A stretch of 64,000 nt of DNA, taken from assembly GCA_022702705.1 (NCBI GenBank), contig CM040430.1:69577982-69641981 (forward strand), read 5' to 3'. Each line of letters begins with the position of its first letter. Positions within the stretch are counted from its first letter, which is position 1. This document shows, one piece after another, positions 1-11,331 of the stretch. The position numbers and the translations under genes are program-made. The notes under the pieces were generated by a model. That model was not told the origin of the DNA and made no database searches. It worked only from the letters and a program-made list of their open reading frames with translations. The stretch is from Papilionanthe hookeriana x Papilionanthe teres. Lineage: Eukaryota > Streptophyta > Magnoliopsida > Asparagales > Orchidaceae.

Positions 1-206
1 TTCTGGCGCCTAGACGCCAGACCTATAATTTTGGCAACTTTGCTTTTTAGCTCTATTTTTGCTCCTTTTTTCTCCTTTTTCCTTCTTGAACTCTTTTTTT
101 TATTACATATATCCAAAAATATAAAAATACCTTTAATTAAAGAATAATATCCTTAAAAATTGAATCATAAATAAGGCATAAAAATAAGTACTTTTTACGT
201 GGATCA
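1..206 (-). repeat. At1 3' LTR, start only (partial)
   Basis: This segment matches the right-hand end of the LTR at 9,332-10,975, ending in the same GTGGATCA, after which the two copies diverge (PPT here, flanking DNA there). That places the LTR terminus at 206. The GC palindrome of this family is at 3-20 with one change (CTGGCGCCTAGACGCCAG). The rest of the LTR is outside the window. Confidence 0.85.
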
Positions 207-222
207 AATTCCCCCAAACTTA
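207..222 (-). promoter_or_regulatory. At1 polypurine tract (PPT)
   Basis: On the minus strand this reads AAGTTTGGGGGAATTT and directly abuts the LTR. This is the usual place and G-run of the plus-strand primer in Ty3/gypsy elements. The same tract, preceded by a conserved TTGAGGACAAG, abuts the 3' LTRs of At2 and At3. Confidence 0.85.
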
Positions 223-1627
223 AATGTTACTTGTCCTCAAGTAACCCTTTTTATTACATAAAAATGTATAACACCTGGAATGAAATTTAAACATTTAAGA
301 TTCCTTGTAATTTTTGGTTTTCTAAATGCTTTAGTAAATCATTAACCAAATTTCACTAATTAAGGTTAATTTTAAGAATTTAAAGAGTACTTAACTACCA
401 AATCATAAGACTTTAAATTTTTCATTTATTTCAAGAATAATTATAATTTATCATATTAAGGTCATATAGATAATTTACAAGAAAAAGACTTTCATGAAAA
501 CTTTTCTAGTAAGGATGCTTGTACATAAAAATTAAGTTAAAAATGTAATTAGTTTTCTTCCTATAAGATAATTCAAGTGAAGCTAATTTTTTATTAGGCA
601 TCTCCTCAAACTTCTCCTCATATTTATTTTTTTGCTCTTTTCTTCATTTTTTCTTTTTTTCTTTTTCTTTTTTTTTTCTTAAGAATATTTTTCAATCCCC
701 GTTTTCACAATTTGTGAGGATTACTATGTCTGGATAGCCTGTTAATGATTTTGAACTTCACTATCCTTAACTTATATTTAAAAACTTATACATTTTCACT
801 TAATAAATATGACATTCTTAATAAGTGTTTTTCAAAAATTATTTCAATCTTTTCTTTTTCAAGTAATAATCTTGATTCCTTAGTATTTCAAAAATACAAT
901 TCTCTTTACTATAAATAGAAAAATTTTTAATCTTATTATTGTTTAAGTTAAATAATTTTATTCTTAAAATCAATCAAAATTATTAAAATTTTAATTAAGT
1001 TTACTAAATTATTTATAAATTCAAAAATTTAAGTAATCTTAAATAAATTTTTCATTCTTTATGTTATGTTAATATTTTTTTAAAGAAAATATTAGTAATT
1101 AAGGACAAATAATATTTAAATTTCAAAGTATTTTTTCTTCCCCCAAACTTTAGTTTTGGTATAAACATGAATCATGAAAATTTCTAAAGCATGAGAGAAA
1201 AAATAACATATTTCCACCATGAATTTTTCTAAGTATATGAAAAATAATCTAGAAAGGAAAATTTTATTTCTACACATGCTTTTTATAAATATAAAAGAAA
1301 TGTTTAAGCATATATAGAAAAATTTTAGTAAGCAGGATGAATTTCTACAATTTTTTTTTTTAAATTTGAAACAAAAATAACTATACTAAACAGGTGTACT
1401 GATTACTGTACTAAAACAGAAACAAAATATCTCATTATAGAAATAAACTCTAACAATCCAACAATCATCAATACAAAAATAAGTGTCTCAGAATCAATAC
1501 ACTCTAAACATCAAAAGTACACTAACATCAACTGTGCATCAAACATAAAATAAATCATCACATGCATCCAAAACTAACACACTAACAAAACATAACATAA
1601 ATAACACAACTACACAATCCTAGAAAT
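223..1627 (-). other. At1 AT-rich 3' spacer between envB and PPT
   Basis: No reading frame is supported. The spacer has pieces shared with At2 and At3: a T/C-rich stretch at about 600-690, a block at about 712-765 containing GAGGATTACTATGTCTGGAT, and a second PPT-like tract at 1,131-1,152. The shared blocks suggest cis-acting sequence rather than lost coding sequence. Confidence 0.6.
1131..1152 (-). promoter_or_regulatory. At1 second PPT-like tract
   Basis: On the minus strand it reads TAAAGTTTGGGGGAAGAAAA, nearly the same core as the terminal PPT (AAGTTTGGGGG), about 925 bp upstream of it. At2 and At3 have tracts at the same spacing. A role in plus-strand priming is inferred from sequence only. 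Confidence 0.5.
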
Positions 1628-2797
1628 CTACTCATCACTAGCTGTCTCCTCATACTCATCATCATCAAAAGAAAATTTTACATTCTTATTCTGGCAATAA
1701 TCATATGGTGAGAATCGAGGATAAGTCAGAAACTGAACTGAATGATCACCCTTAAGGAATCTAACAAGTGTCTCAGAATTCTCTGCATCAAAATCACTCT
1801 TCCTCTAGGTGTACTCAGAAAGATAATCCACTTTCAAATCTATTGTATCCAATCTACACTGAGTTAAAAGTAACATATTTTGTTGCTTTATAAATTTAAC
1901 ATGCACATTTTACCAAAAACAAGATGGTGGCTCAGCAGCAAAAGTAGAGGTTCGAGAAGTACAAGGTCTACCTGAAGTAGGTAATGAACTATATGGTGCA
2001 ATATAACTCTTACCTCGAAGTCGATCATAAATACTAACACTGTCCCGTCCAATAGACTTGGTAGACTTAAGCTTCTCCTCTGAAAGCTCGGCAACAACTC
2101 TAGCACTTTCGCACAGAGAATAAATCAGAGATGGGAATCCTAATCCCATAGAAGTGCTGGAACGAGCAGTGGCCTCCACAGAATCATAAATAATACTCCC
2201 GACATCAATTGATTTCCTCTCTTGTATGCAGTAGTTGAGGATAGCTCTGTCCTCTGTGACCTCACTCAAATGGTTAGATGGAAGGAGGCGAGCAGAAATA
2301 AAATAATGTCAGGCCTTAGAAACACCATTTAACTTAGAAGATAAAAAACTTACTCATTTCTCGTTCAGGATCTTCCAAGCTCCAGTACCAGCAGCCAAAT
2401 ATGCCATAAACATCTCCAAAACTCCCTTAGATGGAGATAATCCAGAATAGTAGCACTCAATGATCAGTGGCAGGCCGTAGAAAAAGTTGATTCTTTCAAG
2501 AGTAAATCCTACTCCAACTCCTCTCACGAAGATCTCGTAATCTTCGGTATCCATAAAATTAGCATAAAATTCCCTAACAATAGGGATCACATCAACAGCA
2601 GTGAAGTAGGAGAATCATTGCCAGTTTAGTGCAATGATCGTATCTTCAATCATTCTACCAGGATTGTAGAAACGCCTCTCTAAGATAAATTTTCTCGTCA
2701 TAGCAAATTCATTGTAACAAAAATGCGTTGCAGCAGTAGCAAATTTGTTGCGATCAAAATTTTCTCATTCTTTCCCTCGCTTAGATTTCGGATCCAT
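1628..2797 (-). pseudogene. At1 envB-like gene (plant transposon protein domain), broken
   Basis: The start is the ATG at 2,797, matching the MDPKSKRGKE beginning seen in related copies. The frame then has two TGA stops at former Trp/Arg-type codons before the core around VREFYANFMDTEDYEIFVRG (near 2,570-2,520). It continues with LERINFFYGLP and, after a frame change, EDRAILNYCIQERKSIDVGSII (about 2,250-2,190). An acidic tail ends at a TAG at 1,628. The core resembles the 'putative plant transposon protein' family found in the env position of Athila elements. No signal peptide or transmembrane segment is evident, so 'env-like' describes position, not proven function. Confidence 0.7.
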
Positions 2798-3094
2798 CTA
2801 AATGTAAGAGAAAGAAATCGCAAAATAAAGCAAAGAATCAAAAGAATAAACTTATTTAAGTTTTAAAAACTTAAATAAAGCTTCAAATCCATGGATTAAA
2901 CTCCAAAAATCAAAATTTTTGGTTTTGCTCAAAAGTTGAAAAATCCATGGTGAAAATAAAAAATTAAATGGATTAGAAGGTAGATCTGACCTTGCGATGA
3001 AGAAATCAAGTGATTCCAAGCTCAAAAACTCAAAAAACCGACCTAAAAATGGATCCCTAGGTATGTATTTCGCGAAAAATGGAGGAAGAAGGAG

Positions 3095-3193
3095 ACTAGG
3101 CGTCGTTAATGGCGTCGGTGGGTTTAAAAGCCTGAATTTTGGGTTCAGGCCTAACCGATGCCTAAGTCTGAATTCTTGCACTTAGGCACTAGC
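3095..3193 (-). repeat. At1 GC-rich dyad module, envA-envB interval
   Basis: Short GC-rich words of the At1 type (TAGTGCCTAAGTGC, ACTTAGGCATCGGTTAGGCC on the minus strand) interrupt AT-rich DNA upstream of the envB-like start. They are related to the GGCGCCTAGGCGCC words at 4,098-4,198 and in the LTR (10,772-10,789). This is the most decayed of the three At1 copies. Confidence 0.5.
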
Positions 3194-3574
3194 CTTTCCA
3201 ATAGTTCAAATTAAAAAATGTATTTTCCACTAAAACTTAACAAATTCGACTTCTAATTACTCACTTGAGAGTATTACTCCAATTTCTAACTTTCAAACAT
3301 TTCCACAAACAATTTAAATGCTAAAATAGATCCAACATTCAAACACAAGATATAATCAAACTCTTCCAATTCCATTTCAAAATTTTCCATTCCAAGCTCA
3401 AGAAATTACAGAAAAGTACTATAACAAGGTTCAACTCTTAATAAACAACACAAACATCACTATTTCAAAGCAAATTCACAATCAAACAACACACTTTGAA
3501 CATTGAAAGCAAACACACAAACTAAATATTCGACTCACTAAACATGACTCGATCAAACCTAGAACACCAACGAT

Positions 3575-4009
3575 CTATTCTTCTCCAAACTTTAAATTTC
3601 CATTCCTCTCGCAATGAAGATTGCTAGGCCCGCATGGGTAGAAAACTAACTCCCTTGGAAATTCCAAAGCCGTATTCTCGTCAATCCATTTGTTTTTCGA
3701 ATACATCGTCACTTGAGAATCTTGAAAGGCCGCCATATGATCGAATTGAAGCTTCGTTTGTCATTCCAAGTGCTCGATTTGGTGATACATCTCATTTAGA
3801 CGATTTCCAACACTTAGCAATTCCGTCTCAATCTTATCTAGATGACTGAATAATTTCTCCAAACTTACTGCAATAAAACCATTGAAATAAGGTTGAGGAT
3901 CTTTAGAAGACTTATCTCTTAACTCATTGCCATGACCTCCTCTCTCTTTTACTTCTAAACTTCTCTTTTCTCTTCCAAAATGAGTTGTGCTAGATGAAAT
4001 TAGGGTTGC
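3575..4009 (-). pseudogene. At1 envA-position remnant, coiled-coil-like tail only
   Basis: An open minus frame between a TAA at 4,010-4,012 and a TAG at 3,575 carries only one internal TGA. It includes a heptad-like stretch around LEKLFSHLDKIETELLSVGN. This recalls the C-terminal coil-like part of envA in At2 (FDHIDWRM region), but the conserved REFYAN core is absent and there is no clear ATG. It could be an envA truncated at its N-terminal side, or a separate small ORF. Confidence 0.35.
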
Positions 4010-4097
4010 TTAGGGATTAGGGACGAAGATAGGGTAGTTTATAGGAAGAATTCGTGTGAAAAACTGAAGATTTTTTATTTTTGCACGAACCAGTAAC

Positions 4098-4198
4098 TGG
4101 GGCGCTTAGGCACCAAAATCTAGTGCCTAGGCGCCAGACCAACGATACACAGGTTATGCTGGCGCTTAGGACCCAAGTTTGAGCGCCTAGGCCCCGGA
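4098..4198 (-). repeat. At1 GC-rich dyad module, pol-envA interval
   Basis: Four GC-rich words, including GGCGCTTAGG, GTGCCTAGGCGCCAGACC and GAGCGCCTAGGCCCC, are separated by short AT-rich spacers. The core CCTAGGCGCC is the word found in the At1 LTR. The module lies between the end of pol and the envA position, a place also occupied by GC modules in At2 and At3. Confidence 0.65.
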
Positions 4199-4335
4199 AC
4201 CATGTTCGACTCCGTTTCGCCTATCGTCAAATTTATAAAGTTTCGGTCTTAAAATAGGTCTATTAAAATGGTGTGATCAACACACACATATCGAATGAGA
4301 TAAATTTAATTCACAAACAATCATAATGATAATAT

Positions 4336-4384
4336 ACGTGTTTCCTCCCACAAAGAGCTTGGTTTAACGTCATCAGCCCGACCT
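4336..4384 (-). promoter_or_regulatory. At1 pol-env junction box
   Basis: On the minus strand this reads GTCGGGCTGATGACGTTAAA followed by CCAAGC and a degraded TGGGAGG hairpin. The same block follows pol in At2 (19,917-19,966), At3 (51,123-51,170) and At4 (62,313-62,360). It is non-coding here, just beyond the pol stop. Confidence 0.6.
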
Positions 4385-4395
4385 AACCAGTTATT

Positions 4396-5690
4396 TTAAT
4401 CGGGTAGACTCAGCTCGTAATCCTCCTTGTAAATCAGTTTCATTTCTCCCATATGAGGCTTCAGTCTTAATTCGTTAACTTTAAATATTTTTCCTATCTT
4501 GGAATCTTTAATATCCACAGCTCCATAAGGGTATACTTTCCAATTTTAAATGGTCCCATCCATTTAGATCTTAATTTTCCAGAAAAAAGTCTTAAACGAG
4601 TATTATATAATAATACTTCTTGTCCAGGCTCAAATATTTTTCTTGAAATCTTTTTATCATGCAATTTATTCTTTTTTTTCCTTATAAATCTTTGCATTTT
4701 CATAGGACTCATTTCTTATCTCTTCCATTTCATTCAGCTTGTAACATCGCTTTCTCCCATAAGCATTCAAATCATAATTGAACTCTTTTATCGCCCAGTA
4801 AGCTTTATGTTCCAGTTCAACAGGTAAGTGACAATGTTTACCATAAACTAACCGATAAGGTGACATTCTGATTGGTGTTTTATAAGTTGTTATATAAGCC
4901 CATAATGCAGAATCAAGTCTATCAACCCAGTTAGTTCTTTTAGGATTAATAAGTTTCTCTAATATTCTTTTAATTTCTCTGTTTGATACTTCAGCCATTC
5001 CACTTGTTTGTGGGTGATAAGCAGTTGCAATTCTATGTTTAATTCTGAATTTTTCTAGTAATGATTGAATTCTTACATTTCTGAAATGACCTTCCCCATC
5101 TGTGATAATTACCCTCGGCATTCCAAATCTTGTAAAAATAATTTTCTTTAAAAATTTCGAAACACTTTTGGAATCACAGTTAGGTAAAGCTACAGCTTCA
5201 ATCCACTTTGAAACAAAATTAACTGCTAATAAAATATAAATCTTCCCAGATGATGGTATAAAAGGTCCCACAAAGTCTAAACCTCATACATCAAAAATCT
5301 CAATTTCTAATATATAGCTTAGAGGCATTTCATCTTTTCTGGATATATTCCTCATTCGTTGACATCGATCACAAGTTTTCACATAATGTCCAACATTTTT
5401 GAATAATATAGGCCAATAAAATTCAGAATTTAAAATTTTAAACGCAGTTTTATCCACTCCAAAGTATCCTCCAAATTCAGAATCGTGACATTTTTGAATA
5501 ATTGCAAAAGTTTCTTCATAAGGTACACATCTTCGAATCACATAATCTCTGCCTAGTTTAAATAAATGAGGATCTTCCCAAATATATGATTTAGAATCAT
5601 TCTTAAATTTCTTAATATAGTTGTTATTCAATCCATACAGTAAAATATTGCTAACCAAATAGTTAACTATATATGCATACCAAGGCATTT
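4396..5690 (-). pseudogene. At1 integrase, frameshifted, catalytic Asp lost
   Basis: In coding order there is an HHCC zinc-binding segment (HDSEFGGYFGVDKTAFKIL ... TCDRCQR, about 5,550-5,340) and a catalytic core with ITDGEGHF (near 5,100). Then follow YHPQTSGMAEVSNREIKRIL (near 5,000) and a C-terminal part with KWMGPFKI (GPF/Y-type motif) ending at TAA 4,396. The first DDE aspartate is Asn: the segment reads LAVNFVSKWIEA, with AAT at 5,218-5,220 instead of an Asp codon. The frame changes between 5,284 and 5,271 and again near 4,700. The enzyme would join cDNA to chromosomal DNA; this copy is inactive. Confidence 0.85.
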
Positions 5691-5697
5691 GTAATCC

Positions 5698-6240
5698 TTA
5701 AATAACATATAACTGTTCATCAAGTAATTTCTCATTTATGTTTTCTTTAGTAATCTTCTCACTATCATTTTTAATTCTTGATAAATGATTAGCAATTTGG
5801 TTGTCAGCTCCTTTTCTGTCCACTATTTGAAAATCAAACTCTTGTAAAAGTAAAACCCACCTTATCAATCTAGATTTAGCATCTTTTTTAGACATTAAAT
5901 ACTTAATAGCGGAATGATCAATATCTACGATACATTTGGTCTCAAGAAGATAAGGTCTAAATGTATCAAAGGCTTATTCTATTACTAAGAGCTCTTTCTC
6001 AGTAGTAGTGTAATTTATTTGAGTTCCATTAAGAGTTTTGATAGCATAATATATAACTTTGAAATTTTTCTTGTATTTTTGTCCCAATACAGCTCTAATT
6101 GCATAATCACTTGCATGACATATTAATTCAAAAGGTTTACTCCAATTAGGTGTAACAATAATAGGGCAGTGATTAATTTCTCTTTTAGAATATTGAAAGC
6201 ATTCAGACAATCTTCATTAAATTCAAACTTAGCTTCTTTT
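5698..6240 (-). pseudogene. At1 RNase H
   Basis: Fragments in two frames carry CHASDYAIRAVLGQK (about 6,120-6,080), a TTEKELLVIE segment (near 6,000) and the connection to integrase, RKGADNQIANHLSR (near 5,800). These correspond to the Asp and Glu positions of Ty3/gypsy RNase H. The usual DASDYAxG reads HASDYAIR, so the first aspartate is replaced by His. Stops separate the fragments. Confidence 0.8.
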
Positions 6241-6242
6241 TC

Positions 6243-7300
6243 TTATAAATGACAAAGAGGTTTAGCAATCTTAGAAAAATCCTTTATATATCTTCTATAA
6301 AATCTAGCATGACCCAGAAAACTTCTCACATTAGAAACAGTAGTAGGTGGTTGAAGTTCAGTAATAATTTTCACTTTTTCCTGATCAACTTCCATTCCTT
6401 TTTGTGAAATTTCATGTCCAAGTACAATTCCTTCTGTGACCATAAACAGACATTTTTCCCAGTTTAGAACCAAATTTGTTTCTTAACATCCTTTCAGAAC
6501 TTTTGTTATATTTTCCAAGCAAGACTCAAAATAAGTTCCAAATACTGAAAAATCGTCCATAAATACTTCAATTCCTTTTTCAATTAGATCACATAATATT
6601 GACATCATACATCTCTGAAAAATTGCAAGTGCATTACATAAACCGAAAGACATTCTTCTAAAGGCAAATGTTCCATAAGGACTTATAAATGTTGTTTTCT
6701 CATGATTCTTAGAATCAACGGGTGTTTGATGATATCCAGAATATCCATCCAAAAAATAGAAATATGAGTATCCAGCTAATTTATCTAGCATTTGATCCAA
6801 GAAAGGTAAAGGAAAATGATCCGTTTTAGTGGCATTGTTTAATTTTGGATAATCAATGCAAATTCGCTATCTAGTAACTTGGCTTGTAGGGATTAATTAA
6901 TTTTTATCATCAACAATGACAGTTACTCCTTTCTTCGGAACACAATGAATAGGACTTACCCATTGACTATCTGAAATAGGATAAATAATTCCAGTATCTA
7001 ACCATTTTAAAATCTTTTTTTTAACAATCTCTTTCATAATTGGATTCAATCTTCTTTGAGGTTCAATATTAGGTTTACAATTTTCTTCCACTAAAATCCT
7101 ATGCATACAGATTGAAGGGCTTTTTCCTCTTATATCTACAATAGCCAAACCAAAAGCTTTCTTATAGTTCTTCAAAACTCCTATTAATTTTTCTTCTCGA
7201 TCTTTGCTTAGTTCTGAAGATATAGTCACAGGTAAAGTTAATGAATTTCCAAGAAATGCATACTTTAAATGTGCAAGTAACATTTTTAATTCCAATTCAG
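6243..7300 (-). pseudogene. At1 reverse transcriptase, three frame fragments
   Basis: The order on the minus strand is the entry segment with ILKWLDTGIIYPISDSQWVS (about 7,020-6,950), motif A as FYFLDGYSGYHQ (near 6,740), and the PYGTFAFRRMSFGLCNA motif-B region. Motif C is FMDDFSVFG (near 6,560), followed by the thumb segment VRSFLGHARFYRRYIKDFSK (near 6,320). Both motif C aspartates remain. Stops and shifts near 6,480 and 6,890 separate the pieces. The sequence fits the Athila RT group. Confidence 0.87.
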
Positions 7301-7700
7301 GGGCTTTTTCAGCTAACTGAAGGGTTACAGTGGTGGGAGAAATCTCTCCTAAATCTAACCTTCAAAAGATAGAAAATGGCATGAGATTAATACTTGCTCC
7401 TAAATCACATAACGCTTTTCCACAAAATTTTTCTCCAATACCACATGGTAAAGTGAAACATCCAGAATCTTTAAGCTTCTGAGGTAATTTCTTTTAAATT
7501 ATTGCACTGCATTCTTCACTTAATGCATCAGTTTCATAAGCTTCAAATTTCCCTTTCTTGCTTAAAATATCCTTCATAAATTTTGCATAACTCTGCATTT
7601 GTTCCAAAGCTTCAGCAAAAGGAATGTTTATGATAAGTTTCTTAAAAAACTCAAAGAACTTAGAAAATTGATGGTCAAGCTTCTGCTATGTCTTTGAGAA
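7301..7700 (-). pseudogene. At1 aspartic protease, C-terminal half deleted
   Basis: The active-site segment ALCDLGASINLMP is readable near 7,420-7,380, with the upstream EQMQSYAKFMK region typical of this family. After the segment VTLQLA (7,313-7,330) the sequence jumps directly to EKAPELELKMLL at the RT entry. About 0.5 kb, including the ILGRPFL segment present in At2-At5, is missing. The deletion joins the protease to the RT linker nearly in frame. Confidence 0.75.
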
Positions 7701-9169
7701 AAAGCTTGTGGTGGTCTTTCAACTTCAACTTCAATAGAAATTACAGTCTGATCTTTACTTGGAGAGAGAGTTTCTTTAGGTTTTTCAATCTCTTCAACCT
7801 CTCTCTCATTTTCAATTTCATTCTGAATTTTCTCTTTTAATTCCTTTCCACTTCTAAGTTATACAGCTTTTGCTTGTTCATGGTCTTTTCCAATTTCTTT
7901 TGGATTAATTTTGACTTTTCTAGGAAGTGTTCCTTGAGGTCTGTAATTAATTAAATTAGCAATTTGTCCCATTTGATTCTCAATATTTCGAATAGCAGTG
8001 TTTTGACTTTGTAACTGATTACCTAGTTGCAAGATCAATTCTTCTAAAGGTAACTTTTTCTGTTGATTGTTAAAACTAGGAGGATAAGTAGGTCTAAAGT
8101 TTTAACTTCCTTGATTTTTCCAATTCCCAGTTGGATTAACTTGATTATTACCCCATTGTTGATGTCCATAATTCCAATTAAAATTAGGGTGATTTTTCCA
8201 ACCTGGATTATAATAATTCGAATAAGGGTTATTAGTTTTACTAGCAATAGCTTGCAATGTCTCCATTGTTTGAGAATCATCAATATTTACAGAATTGTCA
8301 TTACTTACATGTGATACGTTAATAGCAAAATTATCTAATTTCTTAGGTAGTGCAGCCACTTGTGAAACTAAAATAGAAAAGGCTTCATTATCTTGAATAC
8401 TTGCCACTCTTTTAGGATTAACCCTTTAAGAAGACCATGGAAAATTATTGTTAGCCATTTCTTTGATTAAAGTATAAGCTTCATCAATTGTCTTAGCCAT
8501 TAAAGAACCTCCAGCAGCAGCATCTATAATAGATTTAAGTGATCCAATAAGCCCGTTATAAAATGTTTGAATAATTAACCAATCTGGTAAAGCATGATGA
8601 GAACATTTTCTTAATAGTTCTTTAAATCTTTCCCATGTTTCATATATTGTCTCTCCATCAAATTGACTAAATGAAGTAATATAATTTCTTAATTTAGCAT
8701 TTTTAGATAATAGAACCAGTTGCTAATGAGTTCAGCCACATCTTTGCTTTATCTTTTAAGAAAAAAGGAAAGAGTCTAAGCCTAACAGCATCATCAGAAA
8801 CATTATTATATTTAAAGGTAGCACAAAGTTCTAAGAAACTAGCAAGATGTAAGTTTGGATCCTCATTTGGTGTTCCTCCAAATTGATTATTTTGAACCAT
8901 TTGAGTAATATAAGGTTTAAGCTCAAAAGAATTAGCATCTACAGCAGGCATTTGAATACTAATATGCAGTTCATCAACTGTAGGGTTTGCGTAATCCCTT
9001 AATGGTTTATAAACATTTTGTTTATTAATTTCTATTAGATTTTCATTATTTTTGTGTAAGTTAGACATTTCTTGATATTTTTGAATTTTTTTTCCTTTTT
9101 AATTCTTTTAACAGTTTTTTCTAATTCATAATCAAAAGGTAATAATCTTTCAGATCCAAAACTACGCAT
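7701..9169 (-). pseudogene. At1 gag
   Basis: The start is the ATG at 9,169 (MRSFGSERLLPFDYE), as in At2 and At4. Next come SLHISIQMPAVDANSFELKP-like N-terminal sequence, then the Retrotrans_gag core NQFGGTPNEDPNLHLASFLE and AKMWLNSLATGS (9,000-8,710). After frame breaks the NPYSNYYNPGWKNHPNFNW motif (near 8,200) and a linker rich in charged residues lead into protease. No CCHC zinc knuckle is visible, and the Asn/Gly/Trp-rich segment occupies that position. Multiple stops. Confidence 0.83.
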
Positions 9170-9306
9170 AAAAATTAAGTAAATGGATTTGAAAATAAAA
9201 TCTTTTTAGTATTTTTTTGTTTTTGTAAATGTTTTTGTATTTTTAAAGAAATAAAAGTGTATATAGAATATTTTTAATTTGAAAAATCTAAAAATTGTCT
9301 TTCACT

Positions 9307-9324
9307 TCCCCGACAACGACGCCA
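9307..9324 (-). promoter_or_regulatory. At1 primer-binding site (tRNA-Asp type)
   Basis: The plus strand reads TCCCCGACAACGACGCCA, which matches the 3' end of plant tRNA-Asp (TCCCCGGCAACGGCGCCA) except for two G-to-A changes. It lies a few bases inside the 5' LTR and serves as primer site for minus-strand DNA synthesis. Confidence 0.85.
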
Positions 9325-9331
9325 AAAACTG

Positions 9332-10975
9332 TGTGATGACCTCGACCCATAATAATGCCTATAATTTATCCTTTAATTTATATTTGAAAGGGTACTATGC
9401 AAAAAAATATATATAATTTTAGAAAATATTTTGCATACCAGAGGTACTACGCAAGTATACGTATCGTATCCAGTAATACAGGGCTCTATTGGAGTCCTGG
9501 TTATCGATCCAACAAGGAAGATTAATTTTAGAAATTAATAGATTTTCAAATTAAAAGTAATTATATTTTTATTTCTTTACAAAAATCAGATTTTAAGTTT
9601 TATGAAATTTCTACTAGATGCAAGTAAAGTAGCAATGAAGTAAAGGTTTATGCAAGTATAAATAAAACAACTTTTTCTTTTTCAACTAATCCAAGATTTT
9701 TCAGAAAAACTATCATTCATGGAGAACTTGAAATTATGGTATTGTGTCAAATTGAAGCATTCCTATTTTTTACCTTCGCTCGATAGTATAAAGAACATTG
9801 GCTAATCTATAGATTGGTTCAGGATGTATTATTAGTAGAATGGGTTAATCTAGACTCACACTTCTAGATGTCCAATGGTGGTTATGGTCAGCCCTACTAT
9901 TGACCCGTTCCCTTTCTATAAACCAAATTAATAGAATTTAGTATGTCACCCTAAAAACTAATTAATTCTACGCCCAATAAAGAATATTTTCCTATTTATT
10001 TGCACTTCACCTTGAATAACCCGCACATGGCCTTCAATTACCCAATGATTCATGTGATATCTATTAACTAAGAACTCATCTCTGGATAGGTCTCAGAATT
10101 CTTTAACAGATTTTAACAATTCAAATTGCCAGTTTAAAAAGTAAATTAAGATCAGGTATGAATATCATTACAATAATTTTTTAAACTAAGTTTAAGTTCT
10201 CCAATGAAATCAAATTATCTTTATTATCTTTTATGGTTGAAAGGAGAAAGAAAAGTAACTACTCAGAACACATTAAATTCACACAACAGAACATATTTAT
10301 AAAACATTGAACCAAGTTACAAATACTTATCTTAAATTTTCCTTCAAGTGATCCTTTGACTCCTTCTGACTCCAATACAAAGCACAAGACTTCAACAGCT
10401 CCAACTCTTACAAACTCTCACTTACTACTCAAGGAATTAAGTAGTAACACTCAAAGTAACTAAAATAAACTAAAATAAATTCACTAAATATTTAAGAAGA
10501 ATATTTGGTGGCTATCTAGAACTATTTATAGGCATGGGAGAGCTCTCTTTTCTGTTGAAATGTCTCCTATTTATAGAGCGTCAAAAATGACCAGGGGTTA
10601 CTTAAGGCACCTCTTCGCGATTAAAACTGTTTTCCTGTGTCCAGATGCATTGTATCACATGTCCTATATATCAGGAGAAACTTTCAGTCTTCTAGAAGGT
10701 CTAATAACCACTTAACACTGTCAAAATAACTGTCAAAAGTTGTCAAAAATCTTAACTGCTTCAGTATCGAACTGGCGCCTAGGCGCCAGACCTATAATTT
10801 TGGCAACTTTGCTGTTTAGCTCTATTTTTACTCCTTTTTGCTCCTTTTTCCTTCTTGAACTCTTTTTTTCATCACCTATATTCAAAAACATAAAAATACC
10901 CTTCATTAAAGCATAATATCCTTAAAAATTGAATCATAGATAAGGCATAAAAATAGGTACTTTTTAAGTGGATCA
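9332..10975 (-). repeat. At1 5' LTR
   Basis: It is bounded on the right by GTGGATCA shared with the 3' LTR at 206, and on the left by TG next to the PBS (±2 bp). Conserved LTR blocks are a GTATACGTATCG box near 9,455, an AAAGGAGCAAAAAGGAG-like purine stretch (minus) at about 10,810-10,870, and the 18-bp GC palindrome at 10,772-10,789. The LTR-start box with GGTATTTTTATG ... ATAGGTG (minus) is at about 10,880-10,925. Confidence 0.85.
10772..10789. repeat. At1 LTR GC palindrome
   Basis: CTGGCGCCTAGGCGCCAG is a perfect 18-bp palindrome about 190 bp into the LTR (coding orientation). It is the LTR member of the At1 GC module set. The other LTR (3-20) has it with one mismatch. Confidence 0.8.
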
Positions 10976-11299
10976 CTCCCCTCCAAGGTGAGCAACTTAA
11001 GGCCTCTTCTCTGGGTCGAGCAACTAAAAGACTCCTTTCTGAGGAGAGTAATCTTAAGCCTCCCCTCTGGAGTAAGCAACCTAAATATATGCCTTCACCT
11101 AACAAATGATCAAAGTTAAGATAAGAAAAATGCTAAAGTTCATCAATACAAAAAAATGAATGATATAAGAAGATGTGAAACACAAGTAAGAAAGATATGA
11201 AATTAAAATGAGCAAAAGTCCAGCTCTATTTTTCACCATTACATGTGTTCTTTTAATCTTCATTACAAGTTTTTACACTTAAAAGGGAGGGAGGGTGGG

Positions 11300-11331
<32 letters not shown>

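Larger units (their letters stand above)
1..10975 (-). mobile_element. At1: Athila-type Ty3/gypsy retrotransposon, 3' end cut by window
   Basis: On the minus strand this runs from a 5' LTR (right) through PBS, gag, protease, RT, RNase H, integrase and env-like remnants to a PPT and the first 206 bp of a 3' LTR. Athila-lineage signs are the RT stretch around PISDSQWVSPIHCVPKKG, the gag NPYSNYYNPGWKNHPNFNW motif, the tRNA-Asp PBS and the env-like genes. All reading frames are broken by stops and shifts, and part of the protease is deleted. It is a dead copy. The target duplication cannot be tested because the left end lies outside the window. Confidence 0.88.

Noticed and set aside
3634..3849. 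Plus-strand frame of 71 codons
   Set aside because: It is antisense to the At1 envA-position remnant and shows no family resemblance.
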